Shown: positions 10,037 to 20,632 of the stretch, one piece after another | Numbering within the stretch: position 1 is the first letter of the stretch | Layout of the letters: each line of letters begins with the position of its first letter | NCBI GenBank assembly: GCA_002346545.1 | Contig: DEAA01000035.1 | Span: 595-43,377, forward strand | Direction: 5' to 3' | DNA: 42,783 bases | DNA from: Acidobacteria bacterium UBA2994 | GTDB lineage: Bacteria; Acidobacteriota; Vicinamibacteria; Vicinamibacterales; UBA8438 | Program-made: the position numbers and the translations under genes | The notes under the pieces: generated by a model | Databases searched by the model: none | Told to the model about the DNA's origin: nothing | The model's input: only the letters and a program-made list of their open reading frames with translations

Positions 10037-10663
10037 ATGAATCTCAGCGATCTGAAGCCGCCCAAGGGCGCCAAGCACGCGAAGAAGCGCGTGGGGCGCG
10101 GCTATGGGTCCGGCAACGGCGTTACGTCGGGGCGAGGCGACAAGGGCCAGAAGTCGCGTTCAGGGTTCAAGCGCAAGCGCGGGTTCGAGGGTGGGCAGAT
10201 GCCGCTCCACCGTCGACTCCCGAAGCGTGGTTTCTATAACCCCTTCCGGGTCGAGTACGCGGTGGTCAATCTCGACACCTTGGCTGAGCGGTTCGAGGCG
10301 GGAGCGGTCGTGACACCGGAGGTGCTGTGCGAACGTGGCATCGTGCGGTCTCGGCGGAAGCCAATCAAGGTGCTCGCGCGCGGTGAGATCGATCGCGCCC
10401 TAAACGTCAAGGCACACAAGTTCAGCGGTCGCGCCGCGGAGAAGATCCAGGCGGCTGGCGGCTCGGCCGAGGTGTTGACCAGAGCGGCGGCCGAGGCTGA
10501 GTCCGAGTCGACCGAGACTTCCGCGGTGGAGGCGTCGCCGGAAGAGACGGTCGAGAGCGCCGTGGTGACTGACGAAGCCCCGGCGCCGGACGCGACAGCT
10601 GAGGGGGACCAGGGTGAGGCAGGGGCCGGCGACGACAGCGAGCCGCCGGCCGGTGACGCCTAG
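10037..10663 (+). CDS. rplO: Ribosomal protein uL15 with long acidic C-terminal tail
   Basis: L15 is an assembly protein that threads into 23S rRNA. Residues 1 to about 150 are the normal protein: [20 protein letters not shown], the glycine-rich [20 protein letters not shown], and the core ending [11 protein letters not shown]. About 58 further residues are rich in Glu, Ala, Asp, Ser and Thr and contain no aromatic residues, giving 208 against the usual 145-150. The tail keeps the GC bias of the gene and ends at a clean stop 17 bases before secY. Confidence 0.97.
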   Translation: MNLSDLKPPKGAKHAKKRVGRGYGSGNGVTSGRGDKGQKSRSGFKRKRGFEGGQMPLHRRLPKRGFYNPFRVEYAVVNLDTLAERFEAGAVVTPEVLCERGIVRSRRKPIKVLARGEIDRALNVKAHKFSGRAAEKIQAAGGSAEVLTRAAAEAESESTETSAVEASPEETVESAVVTDEAPAPDATAEGDQGEAGAGDDSEPPAGDA

Positions 10664-10680
10664 TCCCAGGGAGCGACCCG

Positions 10681-12065
<1,385 letters not shown>

Positions 12066-12069
<4 letters not shown>

Positions 12070-12758
12070 GTGCACCGATCAACCTTGTGGTGCTGGGTCC
12101 CCCAGGGGCTGGCAAAGGGACTCAAGCGGTGGAGTTCGCGCAGCAGCGAGGCATCCCGAAGATCTCGACCGGTGACATTCTTAGAGACGCCGTCCAGTCG
12201 AACACCGAGCTTGGCCAGCGCGCCAAGGCCACCATGGATGCGGGTGGTCTGGTCGACGATCAACTGATGATCGCCATCGTGCGCGAGCGTCTGGGACGAG
12301 TCGACGTCGCGTGCGGGTTCGTACTCGATGGATTTCCGCGCACCGTGGCGCAGGCGACGGCGCTCGACGAGATCATGGCCAGTCAGGGCGCACTGGTGGT
12401 AGTGGACATCGCCGTGCCAGACGATGCCCTTGTGGCCCGGCTGGCGCTGCGACGGGTGTGCGGCCAGTGTGGCAATGCGACGGGCGTAGCGGCTGGGGCC
12501 GAGGTTCCGCCGTGTGAGCGATGCGGCGGCGAGTTGGTGTTCCGGAGCGACGACACCGAGGAGGTCATACGGGAGCGGCTTCGGGTATACGCCGAGGCGA
12601 CCAAACCGCTCGTCGATTACTACTCGAGCCGTCCGACGTTCCGGGCGCTTGACGGGAACCAGTCGCCGGAGGCGGTCGGGGCAGCGCTTAATGGCGCCGT
12701 CGACGAGATTGTCAGTGAGCTGTCGGTCAGCGTCGCAACGGGTGGGGATGCACGATGA
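12066..12758 (+). CDS. adk: Adenylate kinase with zinc-type LID domain
   Basis: Catalyses ATP + AMP = 2 ADP. The 230 residues hold the P-loop GPPGAGKGTQ at 11-20, the AMP-binding STGDILR (34-40) and the GFPRT motif (89-93). The LID, about 127-165, has four cysteines at 132, 135, 150 and 153, the zinc-type pattern of Gram-positive and many other bacterial enzymes. It overlaps secY by four bases and map by four bases, so the three are translated together. Confidence 0.98.
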
Positions 12759-13567
12759 TCGCGCGCAAGTCACCGGTCGAGGTCAGTCGCATGCGGAAGG
12801 CCAATGGGCTGGTGTCGGCGGTGTTGTCTCGGCTTGAGCAGGTCGTGGCGCCTGGCGTGTCCACCCAGGAGCTCGACGTGATGGCCGAGCAGCAGGTGCG
12901 GGAGGCTGGTGCGGTACCGGCCTTCAAGGGCTACCACGGCTATCCGGCGACGCTGTGTGCCTCGGTCAATCAGGCCGTGGTACACGGGATCCCGAACGAC
13001 GAGCCGCTCAACGAGGGCGATATCGTGTCACTCGATATGGGCGTGGTGCTGGACGGTTTCTATGGCGACTCTGCCCTCACCGTTCCGGTGGGCACGGTGC
13101 CCTCGCGGACGGCTGAGCTACTCGAAGTGACGCGCGAGTCGCTGGAACGTGCGATTGCACAGGTTCGTGACGGTGGTCACGTGTCTGACATCGGGCATGC
13201 GGTTCAGCGGCATGTCGAAGCCCATGGGTTCGCCGTGGTCCGCGAGTTCGTCGGACATGGCATCGGCACCGAGCTGCACGAAGAACCGCAGATCCCGAAC
13301 TACGGCGAGCCGGGGCGCGGCCCGTTGCTCTCGACCGGCATGGTGCTGGCCATCGAGCCGATGGTGACGATGGGCGGAGCGGCGGTCAAGGTGCTGAACG
13401 ACGGCTGGACCGCCGTGACCAGGGACGGCAGTCTGGCCGCCCACTTCGAGCATACGGTGGCCGTCTCGAATTCGGGGGCAGAGGTGCTGACCCGGCGCGA
13501 TACCGAATTGGTGGGTGCGGCTCAAACCGAGGAGTCCGCGTTGATCGAACCGGTCGCGCGTGGATGA
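12755..13567 (+). CDS. map: Type I methionine aminopeptidase
   Basis: Removes the initiator methionine from nascent proteins. The 270 residues show the two-metal site complete: Asp94 (SLDMG), Asp105 (YGDSA), His168 (GHGIG), Glu201 (AIEPM) and Glu232 (HFEHT). MIARKSPVEVSRMRKANGLV is the usual N-terminus. The last 20 residues are a non-conserved extension. ATGA overlap with adk; the stop also overlaps the infA start. Confidence 0.98.
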   Translation: MIARKSPVEVSRMRKANGLVSAVLSRLEQVVAPGVSTQELDVMAEQQVREAGAVPAFKGYHGYPATLCASVNQAVVHGIPNDEPLNEGDIVSLDMGVVLDGFYGDSALTVPVGTVPSRTAELLEVTRESLERAIAQVRDGGHVSDIGHAVQRHVEAHGFAVVREFVGHGIGTELHEEPQIPNYGEPGRGPLLSTGMVLAIEPMVTMGGAAVKVLNDGWTAVTRDGSLAAHFEHTVAVSNSGAEVLTRRDTELVGAAQTEESALIEPVARG

Positions 13568-13836
13568 TGATGACGTCGGCGAGTGCGCCAGGCCGATCTC
13601 ATGAGGGCGAGGTTGTCGAGCAGCTACCAGATGCGTTGTATGTTGTGCGGCTCATCGAATCGAACGGACGAGTGGTTGCGCATATCGATGCGTCTCCACG
13701 ACGAAATTTCGTGCGGTTGTTGCCTGGTGACCGGGTCACGGTGGAGTTGACGGCGAGGAACAGGACCCGCGGGCGGATCACCCGGCGCGCGGGGGCGGAC
13801 ACGGAGCCCGGCGTGATAGCGCCGAGGGGTGGTTGA
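13564..13836 (+). CDS. infA: Translation initiation factor IF-1, divergent
   Basis: IF-1 blocks the 30S A site during initiation. The OB-fold core is recognisable at residues 13-70: [37 protein letters not shown] and RVTVEL. The protein differs from ordinary IF-1. It has 90 residues rather than about 72, HISGKMR is replaced by HIDASPR, and it carries an N-terminal [12 protein letters not shown] and a Gly/Pro-containing tail of about 15 residues. Position between map and rpmJ supports the call. The start is one of three consecutive ATG codons at 13564-13572; the first overlaps the map stop. Confidence 0.88.
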   Translation: MMMTSASAPGRSHEGEVVEQLPDALYVVRLIESNGRVVAHIDASPRRNFVRLLPGDRVTVELTARNRTRGRITRRAGADTEPGVIAPRGG

Positions 13837-13837
13837 A

Positions 13838-13951
13838 ATGAAGGTACGAACATCGGTCAAGCGGATCTGCGACAAATGCAAGGTCGTGCGACGACACGGC
13901 GTCGTGCGTGTGACTTGCTCGAATCCGAAGCACAAACAGCGGCAAGGCTGA
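13838..13951 (+). CDS. rpmJ: Large ribosomal subunit protein bL36, zinc form
   Basis: Smallest 50S protein, 37 residues: [20 protein letters not shown] and, after a short strand, [11 protein letters not shown]. Zinc ligands Cys, Cys, Cys and His are all present, so it is the C+ form. It starts one base after the infA stop and lies 9 bases before rpsM. The gene is short enough to be missed by length-filtered gene finding. Confidence 0.97.
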   Translation: MKVRTSVKRICDKCKVVRRHGVVRVTCSNPKHKQRQG

Positions 13952-13960
13952 GGCGAGACC

Positions 13961-14335
13961 ATGGCTCGAATCGCAGGCGTTGATCTTCCGCGCACTAAGC
14001 GCATCGAAACTGGGTTGACCTATATCTACGGCATCGGTGACCACCGGGCGGGGATTATTCTTCAGGAGGCCGGTGTTGATCCAGACATCCGGATCAAGGA
14101 CCTCTCCGAGGATGACGTGCGCAAGATCGCGCGCGTGATCGAGGAGCAGGGCCGGGTCGAAGGTGACCTTCGCAAGGAGGTCACGATGAACATCAAGCGG
14201 ATGATGGAGATCGGGTGCTTTCGTGGCATGCGTCATCGCCGGAATCTGCCGGTGCGCGGGCAGCGCACCCAGACAAACGCCCGGACCCGTAAGGGACCGA
14301 AGAAGGGCGCGGTGGCGAAGAAGAAGACGAGCTGA
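13961..14335 (+). CDS. rpsM: Small ribosomal subunit protein uS13
   Basis: 30S head protein at the subunit interface, contacting L5 and P-site tRNA. The 124 residues start [20 protein letters not shown] and contain [20 protein letters not shown]. The C-terminal basic tail is [19 protein letters not shown], then [12 protein letters not shown]. Confidence 0.99.
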   Translation: MARIAGVDLPRTKRIETGLTYIYGIGDHRAGIILQEAGVDPDIRIKDLSEDDVRKIARVIEEQGRVEGDLRKEVTMNIKRMMEIGCFRGMRHRRNLPVRGQRTQTNARTRKGPKKGAVAKKKTS

Positions 14336-14359
14336 TGGTCGAGAAAGGACTGCTGGCGA

Positions 14360-14806
14360 ATGGCAAAGCTTGAGACAGTCGACGCGTCGGTTCCGCCGCC
14401 AAAGAAACCGGCGGGGAAGCGAAAGAAGACGTTTAAGAAGAAGCGCGACAAGCGGGTGGTGCATCACGGTATCGTGCACATCCAAGCGTCGTTCAATAAC
14501 ACCATCATAACCATCGCGGACCCTGCGGGCAGCGTGGTGGCGTGGTCCAGCGCCGGAGCTATCGGGTTCCGTGGATCGAGGAAGGGCACTCCGTTTGCCG
14601 CGACGCAGGCTTCGATCCGCGCCGGGCACGGGGCCAAGGCGGTCGGAATGAGGACAGTCGACGTTCGGGTGAAGGGCCCGGGGGGCGGTCGTGAGTCGGC
14701 CATTCGTGCCCTGCAGGCTTCGGTGGGACTCAGTGTGAAGTCGATCAAGGACGTCACGCCGATCCCGCACAATGGATGCCGGCCGCCAAAACGGCGTCGG
14801 GTGTAG
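14360..14806 (+). CDS. rpsK: Small ribosomal subunit protein uS11 with basic N-terminal extension
   Basis: Platform protein near the mRNA exit site. The core ([33 protein letters not shown], and the C-terminal [20 protein letters not shown]) is standard. The 148 residues exceed the usual 129 because about 20 extra residues precede it, with a Pro/Lys-rich run ([17 protein letters not shown]). GAGAAAGGA upstream of the start is the probable ribosome site. Confidence 0.97.
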   Translation: MAKLETVDASVPPPKKPAGKRKKTFKKKRDKRVVHHGIVHIQASFNNTIITIADPAGSVVAWSSAGAIGFRGSRKGTPFAATQASIRAGHGAKAVGMRTVDVRVKGPGGGRESAIRALQASVGLSVKSIKDVTPIPHNGCRPPKRRRV

Positions 14807-14818
14807 GAGAAGACCAGC

Positions 14819-15451
14819 ATGGCACGATACGCAGGACCCGTTTGCCGACTGTGTCGGCGAGAGGGCATGAAGCTCTTCCTGAAAGGGGAGCGTTGCTACG
14901 CGGAGAAGTGCGCCATCGAGAAGCGCAATGTTCCTCCCGGGCAACAGAGCCGCCGCCGTCGACCTAACAAGGTAATGGGGTACGGGTCGCAGCTCCGTGA
15001 GAAGCAGAAGGTGAAGCGCACCTATGGTGTGCTGGAGAGCCAGTTCCGCCTCTACTTCGCGGCGGCCGAGCGCCAGCGTGGCATCACGGGCGAAACCCTG
15101 CTGCAGCTTCTTGAGCGACGACTCGACAACGTTGTCTACCGGCTCGGCCTAGCCACCTCTCGGCCGCAGGCGCGTCAGTTGGTGCGTCACGGTCACGTCC
15201 GTGTGAACGGGCGACGGGCCGACATCCCTTCGATCTCTCTCAAGGCCGGCGATGCTGTGGCCGTGCGTGAGCGGAGCGCCAAGAAAGCGTCCATCCTTTA
15301 CGCGATGGAGGAGGTCAAGGGGCGAGGTATCCCCGAGTGGCTGGAGTTCGACGCGGAGAGCATGACCGGAAAAGTCGCGTCGTTGCCGACACGCGACCAG
15401 ATTAATCTGCCGGTGCAGGAGCAGCTGATCGTCGAGCTGTATTCGAAGTAG
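14819..15451 (+). CDS. rpsD: Small ribosomal subunit protein uS4, zinc-binding
   Basis: Nucleates 30S assembly and in E. coli represses the alpha operon. The 210 residues are normal. The N-terminus carries CRLC at 9-12 and two more cysteines in the segment CYAEKC, the C+ pattern. The S4 RNA-binding domain shows [20 protein letters not shown] and [13 protein letters not shown]. Lies between rpsK (12-bp gap) and rpoA (70-bp gap with hairpins). Confidence 0.98.
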   Translation: MARYAGPVCRLCRREGMKLFLKGERCYAEKCAIEKRNVPPGQQSRRRRPNKVMGYGSQLREKQKVKRTYGVLESQFRLYFAAAERQRGITGETLLQLLERRLDNVVYRLGLATSRPQARQLVRHGHVRVNGRRADIPSISLKAGDAVAVRERSAKKASILYAMEEVKGRGIPEWLEFDAESMTGKVASLPTRDQINLPVQEQLIVELYSK

Positions 15452-15476
15452 GAACTAGAGACGCGACGCGTGCTCC

Positions 15477-15502
15477 GCCGGGAGAGCCCGGCCGGTACCG
15501 GC
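15477..15502 (+). other. Two overlapping hairpins in the rpoA leader
   Basis: GCCGGG, loop AGAG, CCCGGC (15477-15492) is a perfect 6-bp stem. GCCGGTACCGGC (15491-15502) is a perfect 12-bp palindrome that shares two bases with it. They lie in the 70-bp gap between rpsD and rpoA, just before the ribosome site AAAGGAC. Possible processing or translation-control structure; no T-run, so not a terminator. Confidence 0.45.
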
Positions 15503-15521
15503 TACAGAAAGGACTGACTCG

Positions 15522-16511
15522 ATGTTGTGGAAAGGCTTCCAGCGACCGAAGCGGCTGGAGTTCGATGCCGACACCCTGACCGATCAGTATGGTCGTTTCC
15601 ATGCTCAGCCGTTCGAGCGTGGGTTCGGCACGACGATTGGGAACGCCCTGCGCCGCGTGTTGCTGTCGGCCATCGAAGGGGCGGCGGTGACCAGCGTGAA
15701 GATCGACAATGTGCTGCACGAATTTTCACCGATCCCCGGGGTGGTGGAAGACGCGACCGATATCATCCTGAATCTCAAACAGATCCCGATCAAGCTGCAC
15801 TCTGATCAGACGAAGACCTTGTATCTTCGGGCAGACAAGGCCGGTGAGGTCAAGGCTTCGGATCTTGAGGGCGACGGCGATGTTGAGATTCTCGACCAGG
15901 ACCTGCACATCGCGACCGTCTCAGACGGGGGCTCGCTGCACATGGAAATGCGGGTCAAGCAGGGGCGGGGGTATGTGTCTGCGGACAAGAACTTCGATGA
16001 TGATCTCGGGATCGGATGGATTCCGGTTGATTCTGTCCACTCCCCGGTGCGCAAGGTGAACTATCTGGTCGAGGCCGCTCGGCTAGGACAGACCACCGAC
16101 TATGACAAGCTCACCGTGGATGTTTGGACCGATGGCACTGTCACCGCGCGCGATGCCGTCTCGCTTGGAGCGAAACTAGTTCGCGACCATCTGAGTATCT
16201 TCATCAATCTCGACGACCCGGTGGATGCCCCAGCGGAATCGGAGGGTGAGGCGGTGCCGACGGTAGTATCAAACGAGCATCTCGACAAGAGCGTCGAGGA
16301 ACTGGAGCTCTCGGTCCGGTCCTATAACTGCTTGAAGAACGCCAACATCCAGACCATTCGCGAATTGGTGCTGAAGACCGAGCCTGAGATGCTCCGCACC
16401 AAGAACTTCGGGCGGAAGTCTCTCAACGAGATCAAAGAGATCCTCCAGGGCATGGGGCTCGGCCTCGGCATGCGGCTGGATCAGCCGGTCGCCGAGGGCG
16501 AAGCGGAGTAA
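15522..16511 (+). CDS. rpoA: RNA polymerase alpha subunit
   Basis: Dimerises to start RNA polymerase assembly and contacts UP elements and activators. The 329 residues are the usual size. The N-terminal domain has [20 protein letters not shown] and ITSVKI-like [20 protein letters not shown] linker near 235-250 leads to the C-terminal domain, with [20 protein letters not shown] and [23 protein letters not shown] at 15522 follows AAAGGACTGACTCG. Confidence 0.99.
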   Translation: MLWKGFQRPKRLEFDADTLTDQYGRFHAQPFERGFGTTIGNALRRVLLSAIEGAAVTSVKIDNVLHEFSPIPGVVEDATDIILNLKQIPIKLHSDQTKTLYLRADKAGEVKASDLEGDGDVEILDQDLHIATVSDGGSLHMEMRVKQGRGYVSADKNFDDDLGIGWIPVDSVHSPVRKVNYLVEAARLGQTTDYDKLTVDVWTDGTVTARDAVSLGAKLVRDHLSIFINLDDPVDAPAESEGEAVPTVVSNEHLDKSVEELELSVRSYNCLKNANIQTIRELVLKTEPEMLRTKNFGRKSLNEIKEILQGMGLGLGMRLDQPVAEGEAE

Positions 16512-16516
16512 CAACG

Positions 16517-17041
16517 ATGCGTCATCGAGTAGCCCACCGAAAGCTGGGGCGGGTCACGGAGCACCGGATCGCCACGCTGCGAAACCAGGCGCAGATGCTG
16601 CTGCGTCACGAGCGTATCGATACGACGCTGGCCAAGGCAAAGGAACTCCGTCCGTTCGTGGAGCGGTTGATCACTGTCGCCAAGCGTGGCATCGCCGAGG
16701 GGGACGATACCCCCAAGGCGTTGCATGCCAGGCGGCTCGTGGCTCGCGACCTCGCTGACAAGAAGGTCGCAAGCAAGCTCTTCGAGTCCATCGCTCCGAG
16801 ATTCTCTGAGCGTCCTGGTGGCTATACACGGGTCCTGCAACTCGGACGCCGGAAAGGTGACCAGGCCGAGATCGCGCAGATTGAACTGGTTGGCAGCGAG
16901 TACGACCCGACCGAGGCCGATGGGGATGATGCGGCCGAAGAAGCGGCGTCTGGCGGCCAGGGAGTGGGTGGCCGGCTACGCGCCGCCGCGAAGCGTCTCC
17001 GTGGTGATGCGGAGGAGGGCGCCGACGCCGAGAAAGAATAA
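16517..17041 (+). CDS. rplQ: Ribosomal protein bL17 with C-terminal tail
   Basis: 50S protein near the tunnel exit. Residues 1 to about 126 are ordinary L17: MRHRVAHRKLGRVTEHRIAT, LRNQAQMLLRHERIDTT, and a C-terminal GGYTRVLQLGRRKGDQAEIA. A tail of about 48 residues, first acidic (EADGDDAAEEAA), then basic (GGRLRAAAKRLRGD), then acidic again, extends it to 174. Last gene of the cluster; a strong hairpin begins 10 bases after the stop. Confidence 0.97.
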   Translation: MRHRVAHRKLGRVTEHRIATLRNQAQMLLRHERIDTTLAKAKELRPFVERLITVAKRGIAEGDDTPKALHARRLVARDLADKKVASKLFESIAPRFSERPGGYTRVLQLGRRKGDQAEIAQIELVGSEYDPTEADGDDAAEEAASGGQGVGGRLRAAAKRLRGDAEEGADAEKE

Positions 17042-17050
17042 CGTGCTCAT

Positions 17051-17087
17051 CAGCTGCGGGTCGTCTGACCCGCAGCTGCCGTGTTTT
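17051..17087 (+). terminator. Terminator at the end of the ribosomal operon
   Basis: CAGCTGCGGGT, loop CGTCTG, ACCCGCAGCTG is a perfect 11-bp stem ten bases after the rplQ stop. It is followed by CCGTG and a short TTTT. The opposite-strand gene ends six bases farther on, so the hairpin may serve both directions, although the minus-strand side lacks a T-run. Confidence 0.8.
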
Positions 17088-17092
17088 CGCCT

Positions 17093-19183
17093 CTACCCTT
17101 CGTCGTCGTCCCCGTTTCCACCGCCCGCCTTCGCTTCAGCGATCACCTTCTCTTGGACATGCGCCGGGACCTCTTCGTAGTGCGAGAACTCCATGTGATA
17201 GGAGCCCCGGCCACCGGTGGCCGAGGTGAGTTGCTGTTCGTAGGTCAACATCTCTGACATCGGCACCTGCGCTTTGATCGAGGTTGAGGCACCGCGCGTG
17301 TCCATGCCCCCGATGCGGCCACGGCGTCCGTTCAGATCACCCATGAGATCGCCTGCGTAGTCGCTGGGCGCGTACACTTCGACGTTCATCACCGGTTCGA
17401 GTAGTGTCGGCTTGGCTCGCTCCATCGCGTCGCGGAATGCTAACCGCCCGGCCATCTTGAACGACATCTCGTTGGAGTCGACGGGATGAAACGAGCCGTC
17501 ATAGAGCGTGACCGAGAAGTCGACCATGGGGTAGCCGGCAAGATAGCCCCGAGTGCGTGCCTCCTGAATACCCTTCTCGACTGCTGGGATGAACCCCCGA
17601 GGGATGGCGCCACCGAAGATCTCGTCGATGAACTCGAAGTCCTGTCCGCGTTCGAGCGGCCTGACCTTGATCTTGCAATCACCGAACTGTCCGTGGCCGC
17701 CGGTCTGCTTCTTGTGGCGTCCATGCGCCTCGGTCGCCGCCTTGATCGTCTCCCGATACGGAATCCGGGGCAACTTGAGGTTGACCTCGACTCCAAACCG
17801 TCGCTTCAGCTTGGCCACAGTCACTTCGATGTGTAACTGGCCCTGGCCGGAGAGAAGCAGCTGCCCGGTCTGCGGGTCGCGGGCGTAGCGAATCGTCGGG
17901 TCCTCCTCCTGGAGCCGCTGTAGCGCGGTGCTGATCTTCTCCTCGTCGCCGCGGCTCTTGGGCTCGATGGCGTAAGAGAGCACCGGTTCCGTGAACAGGA
18001 ATGGAGCGAATCTCCAGCTGGTACCTTTGGCGGCCAGCGTGTCCCCGGTACGGGTGTCCTTCAGCTTGGCCACCGACCCGAGGTCGCCGGCTTTGATCTC
18101 AGGCACCGTTTCCTGGGTCTTGCCCTGCATCAGTCCGACTGCACCCACCCGCTCGGCGGAGTCATTCGACACGTTGCGGATGGTCGAGTCCGAGGCCAGC
18201 GTGCCGGAGGTGATCCGAAACATAGTGATGCGTCCCGCGAACGGGTCGGCCACGGTCTTCCAGACGAGCGCTGACGCTCCGCTGTCGCCCGCATCGTAGC
18301 TGGTTGGTTCTCCCTCGCTGTCGACGACAGGGAGGTTACGGCTCAGGGGCGATGGGACGTAGGTCAGAAGGGCATCGAGCAGCGATTGAATCCCTAGGTT
18401 GGTAATGGCGGACGTGCAGAACAACGGGAAGACCTGCCGGTTTGCCGTGGCCGCCGTTAGGCCGGATTCGAGCTGCGCCTGAGTCAGTGTACCCGCCTCG
18501 AAGAACTGCTCCATGAGACTCTCGTCCGCTTCGGCCACCAGTTCGATCAGCGCTTCCCGGGCGGCATTGGCTTCGTCGGCTAGCTCGGCCGGTACGTCAG
18601 CCGAGGAGGGACTCTGTCCGTCCTCGCCGAAGGTCACGGCCTGATTGGCCACCAGGTCCACGATGCCACTGAACGCTTTCTCCTCACCGATAGGCAGCTG
18701 AACCGGGACCAAGGTGCGGCCGAAGGCCTCATGCAGCGATTCGAGCGAACGGGACAAACTGGCGCGCTCACGGTCCAGTCGATTCAGCACCACGATGCAA
18801 GGGAGATCTAGCTCAGCCGTGGCCGCCCAGACTTTCTCGGTGATCACCTCCGAGCCCGAGACCGCATCAACCACGACCACCGCGGCATCGGCCACGCGCA
18901 GCGCCGAACGGGCATCGCTGAAGAAGTTCGCCATGCCCGGCGTGTCGATCAGGTTGATCTTGTGCTTCTTCCACTCCGCGAAGGCGGTGGCTGCCGACAG
19001 TGTGTGCTTGCGGGCGACTTCTTCTTCGTCGTAGTCGGTGGTGGTCGTGCCGTCGTCAACTAGGCCGAGCCGGTTCACGGCGCCGGCGTCGTAGAGCAAT
19101 GCCGAGGTCAGCTGGGTCTTGCCGGAGCCGCTGTGGCCCACGATCGCGACGTTGCGGATCTGCTCGGAGTCGTAAACTTTCAT
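17093..19183 (-). CDS. EF-G-2-like translational GTPase (EF-G paralogue)
   Basis: A 696-residue protein with EF-G domains I-V. P-loop GHSGSGKT at 16-23, the GTTTTDY stretch at 45-51, DTPG at 80-83 and NRLD at 134-137 define the G domain. Domain IV shows GGHGQFGDCKIKVRPLERG and the C-terminal LTYEQQLTSATGGRGSYHME. It differs from canonical EF-G: the residue after DTPG is Met84 instead of the catalytic His, and the switch-I RGITI motif reads RKHTLSA. This is the pattern of the EF-G-2 family (as in Thermus EF-G-2) rather than FusA. It ends in a Gly/Asp/Glu-rich tail. The start is supported by GGAGG 12 bases upstream. Role probably ribosome-linked; exact function unknown. Confidence 0.9.
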   Translation of the reverse strand: MKVYDSEQIRNVAIVGHSGSGKTQLTSALLYDAGAVNRLGLVDDGTTTTDYDEEEVARKHTLSAATAFAEWKKHKINLIDTPGMANFFSDARSALRVADAAVVVVDAVSGSEVITEKVWAATAELDLPCIVVLNRLDRERASLSRSLESLHEAFGRTLVPVQLPIGEEKAFSGIVDLVANQAVTFGEDGQSPSSADVPAELADEANAAREALIELVAEADESLMEQFFEAGTLTQAQLESGLTAATANRQVFPLFCTSAITNLGIQSLLDALLTYVPSPLSRNLPVVDSEGEPTSYDAGDSGASALVWKTVADPFAGRITMFRITSGTLASDSTIRNVSNDSAERVGAVGLMQGKTQETVPEIKAGDLGSVAKLKDTRTGDTLAAKGTSWRFAPFLFTEPVLSYAIEPKSRGDEEKISTALQRLQEEDPTIRYARDPQTGQLLLSGQGQLHIEVTVAKLKRRFGVEVNLKLPRIPYRETIKAATEAHGRHKKQTGGHGQFGDCKIKVRPLERGQDFEFIDEIFGGAIPRGFIPAVEKGIQEARTRGYLAGYPMVDFSVTLYDGSFHPVDSNEMSFKMAGRLAFRDAMERAKPTLLEPVMNVEVYAPSDYAGDLMGDLNGRRGRIGGMDTRGASTSIKAQVPMSEMLTYEQQLTSATGGRGSYHMEFSHYEEVPAHVQEKVIAEAKAGGGNGDDDEG

Positions 19184-19256
19184 AGCTCGACAAACCTCCA
19201 GACGGTCCCAGCCTTCAGGGCAAGGTGGCCTTTAACCTACACTAGGCGAAACCCCT

Positions 19257-19286
19257 ATCCTATAGGACCAGCCGAGCCCGCTTCAA
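19257..19286 (-). promoter_or_regulatory. Sigma-70-like promoter for the EF-G paralogue
   Basis: On the minus strand TTGAAG (19286-19281) is followed after 18 bases by TAGGAT (19262-19257). An overlapping TATAGG gives a 16-base spacing. Transcription would begin near 19250, leaving a leader of about 65 nt before the ATG at 19183. Confidence 0.5.
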
Positions 19287-19333
19287 GCATTCGAGTACCG
19301 GTCGACGGAGTCGGTTGGGAGGGTCTGGAAGCC

Positions 19334-20623
19334 CTACTCGTAGCGGAGTGCCTCGATGGGATCGAGGCGTGCTGCCTTGATGGCGGGGAACATACCAAAG
19401 AGGATACCCACCCCGGCAGAGAAACTGAGCCCGAGGGCGAACGACCACCACGGCAGCGAGATGGGGAAGCCAGTCGCGAAGTGCACGCCAATGCCGATCG
19501 CGCTGCCCAAGGCAATGCCCAGTACGCCTCCCACCGCCGTCAAGAACGAGGCTTCCAGCAGGAACTGCCAGAGGATTTCTCGTCGTTTGGCGCCGATGGC
19601 TCGCCGAGTACCGATCTCGCGGGTGCGTTCGGTGACCGAGATCGTCATGATCCCCATTACCCCGATCCCGCCAACGAGGAGCGCGATCGATGAGATCACG
19701 ATGAGAGAGAGGAACGTCGCTCCGCTGATCTGGTCCCACAGGCCCAGAATGGCGTCCTGGGTCATCAGTTCGAAATCGTTCTCCTCGTCGAGACGCAGCC
19801 GGTGTCGGATCCGCATCACCCGCTCGATGTCGGCCATCGCGTCGGCTCGGTCAATGTCCTCGTGTGGCACCGCCGCTATCATTACCGCGCGCATTTCTCC
19901 GCCGAAGGCCCGTGTGGCGCGGATGCCGAATTGCTTCTGGTAAGTGGTGTGCGGGATCACCACGAAGTCGTCCTGCCCCATGTTGAAGCCGCCGGGACTC
20001 GGGCTCTCTCCGGTTACCCCAATGACGGTATAGCGAAGGTTGCCGACCCGAACCCGTTTACCGATCGGGTCGGTGTTAGGGAACAGGGCCTGCGCGGGCG
20101 TAAGCCCAAGCACCACCACCTGAGCACGGCGCCGCGTCTCACCCGGCGTGAAGAACCGTCCCTCCGTTACCTCGACGTTGAACACCTCTGGGTAGTTGGA
20201 GGTGGAGCCGAAGATGTTGAGTCGCTTGGTTTGCTCTGACCGGTGGTAGATGCGTTCCTGGGTAGGTTGGCCGCCTTGCCCGAGCACCAGATTCACCGAG
20301 GCAAGCGTATCGGCCTGGTCAGCGATTGCCTCGGCATCGTCCGGGGTCAGGTTGGGGCGGCGGAGCAGCTCCGTTAGCTCTCGTCCAGAGCCCAGACTGA
20401 TGCCACTGAACTTGGTGACGAAGATTGTGTCTCGGCCCATCGACTGGATGGTGCTTCGCAGTGATTCGTCGAGTCCCCGGATCAGCGACGTACTGCCGAC
20501 GATCGACATGATCCCGATGACCACGCCGAGGATCGTCAGGCCAGACCGGACCTTTTGCTCCCGGAGCGTGTCCATCGCCATTGAGACGATTTCGCCGAAC
20601 AGTCCGCCGCCAATCTTGGTCAT
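19334..20623 (-). CDS. MacB/FtsX-type ABC transporter permease
   Basis: A 429-residue membrane protein with one N-terminal transmembrane helix (about 28-48, after EQKVRSGLTILGVVIGIMS). A MacB periplasmic core domain of about 240 residues follows, then three C-terminal helices of the FtsX fold. The conserved TERTREIGTRRAIGAKRREI loop precedes the last helices, and the protein ends PIEALRYE. This family moves lipoproteins, peptides or drugs by mechanotransmission and needs a separate ATPase. It is the last gene of a four-gene set, nine bases after its paralogue. No ribosome site is obvious before the ATG, suggesting coupling. Confidence 0.93.
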   Translation of the reverse strand: MTKIGGGLFGEIVSMAMDTLREQKVRSGLTILGVVIGIMSIVGSTSLIRGLDESLRSTIQSMGRDTIFVTKFSGISLGSGRELTELLRRPNLTPDDAEAIADQADTLASVNLVLGQGGQPTQERIYHRSEQTKRLNIFGSTSNYPEVFNVEVTEGRFFTPGETRRRAQVVVLGLTPAQALFPNTDPIGKRVRVGNLRYTVIGVTGESPSPGGFNMGQDDFVVIPHTTYQKQFGIRATRAFGGEMRAVMIAAVPHEDIDRADAMADIERVMRIRHRLRLDEENDFELMTQDAILGLWDQISGATFLSLIVISSIALLVGGIGVMGIMTISVTERTREIGTRRAIGAKRREILWQFLLEASFLTAVGGVLGIALGSAIGIGVHFATGFPISLPWWSFALGLSFSAGVGILFGMFPAIKAARLDPIEALRYE

Positions 20624-20632
20624 GGGGTGTCG

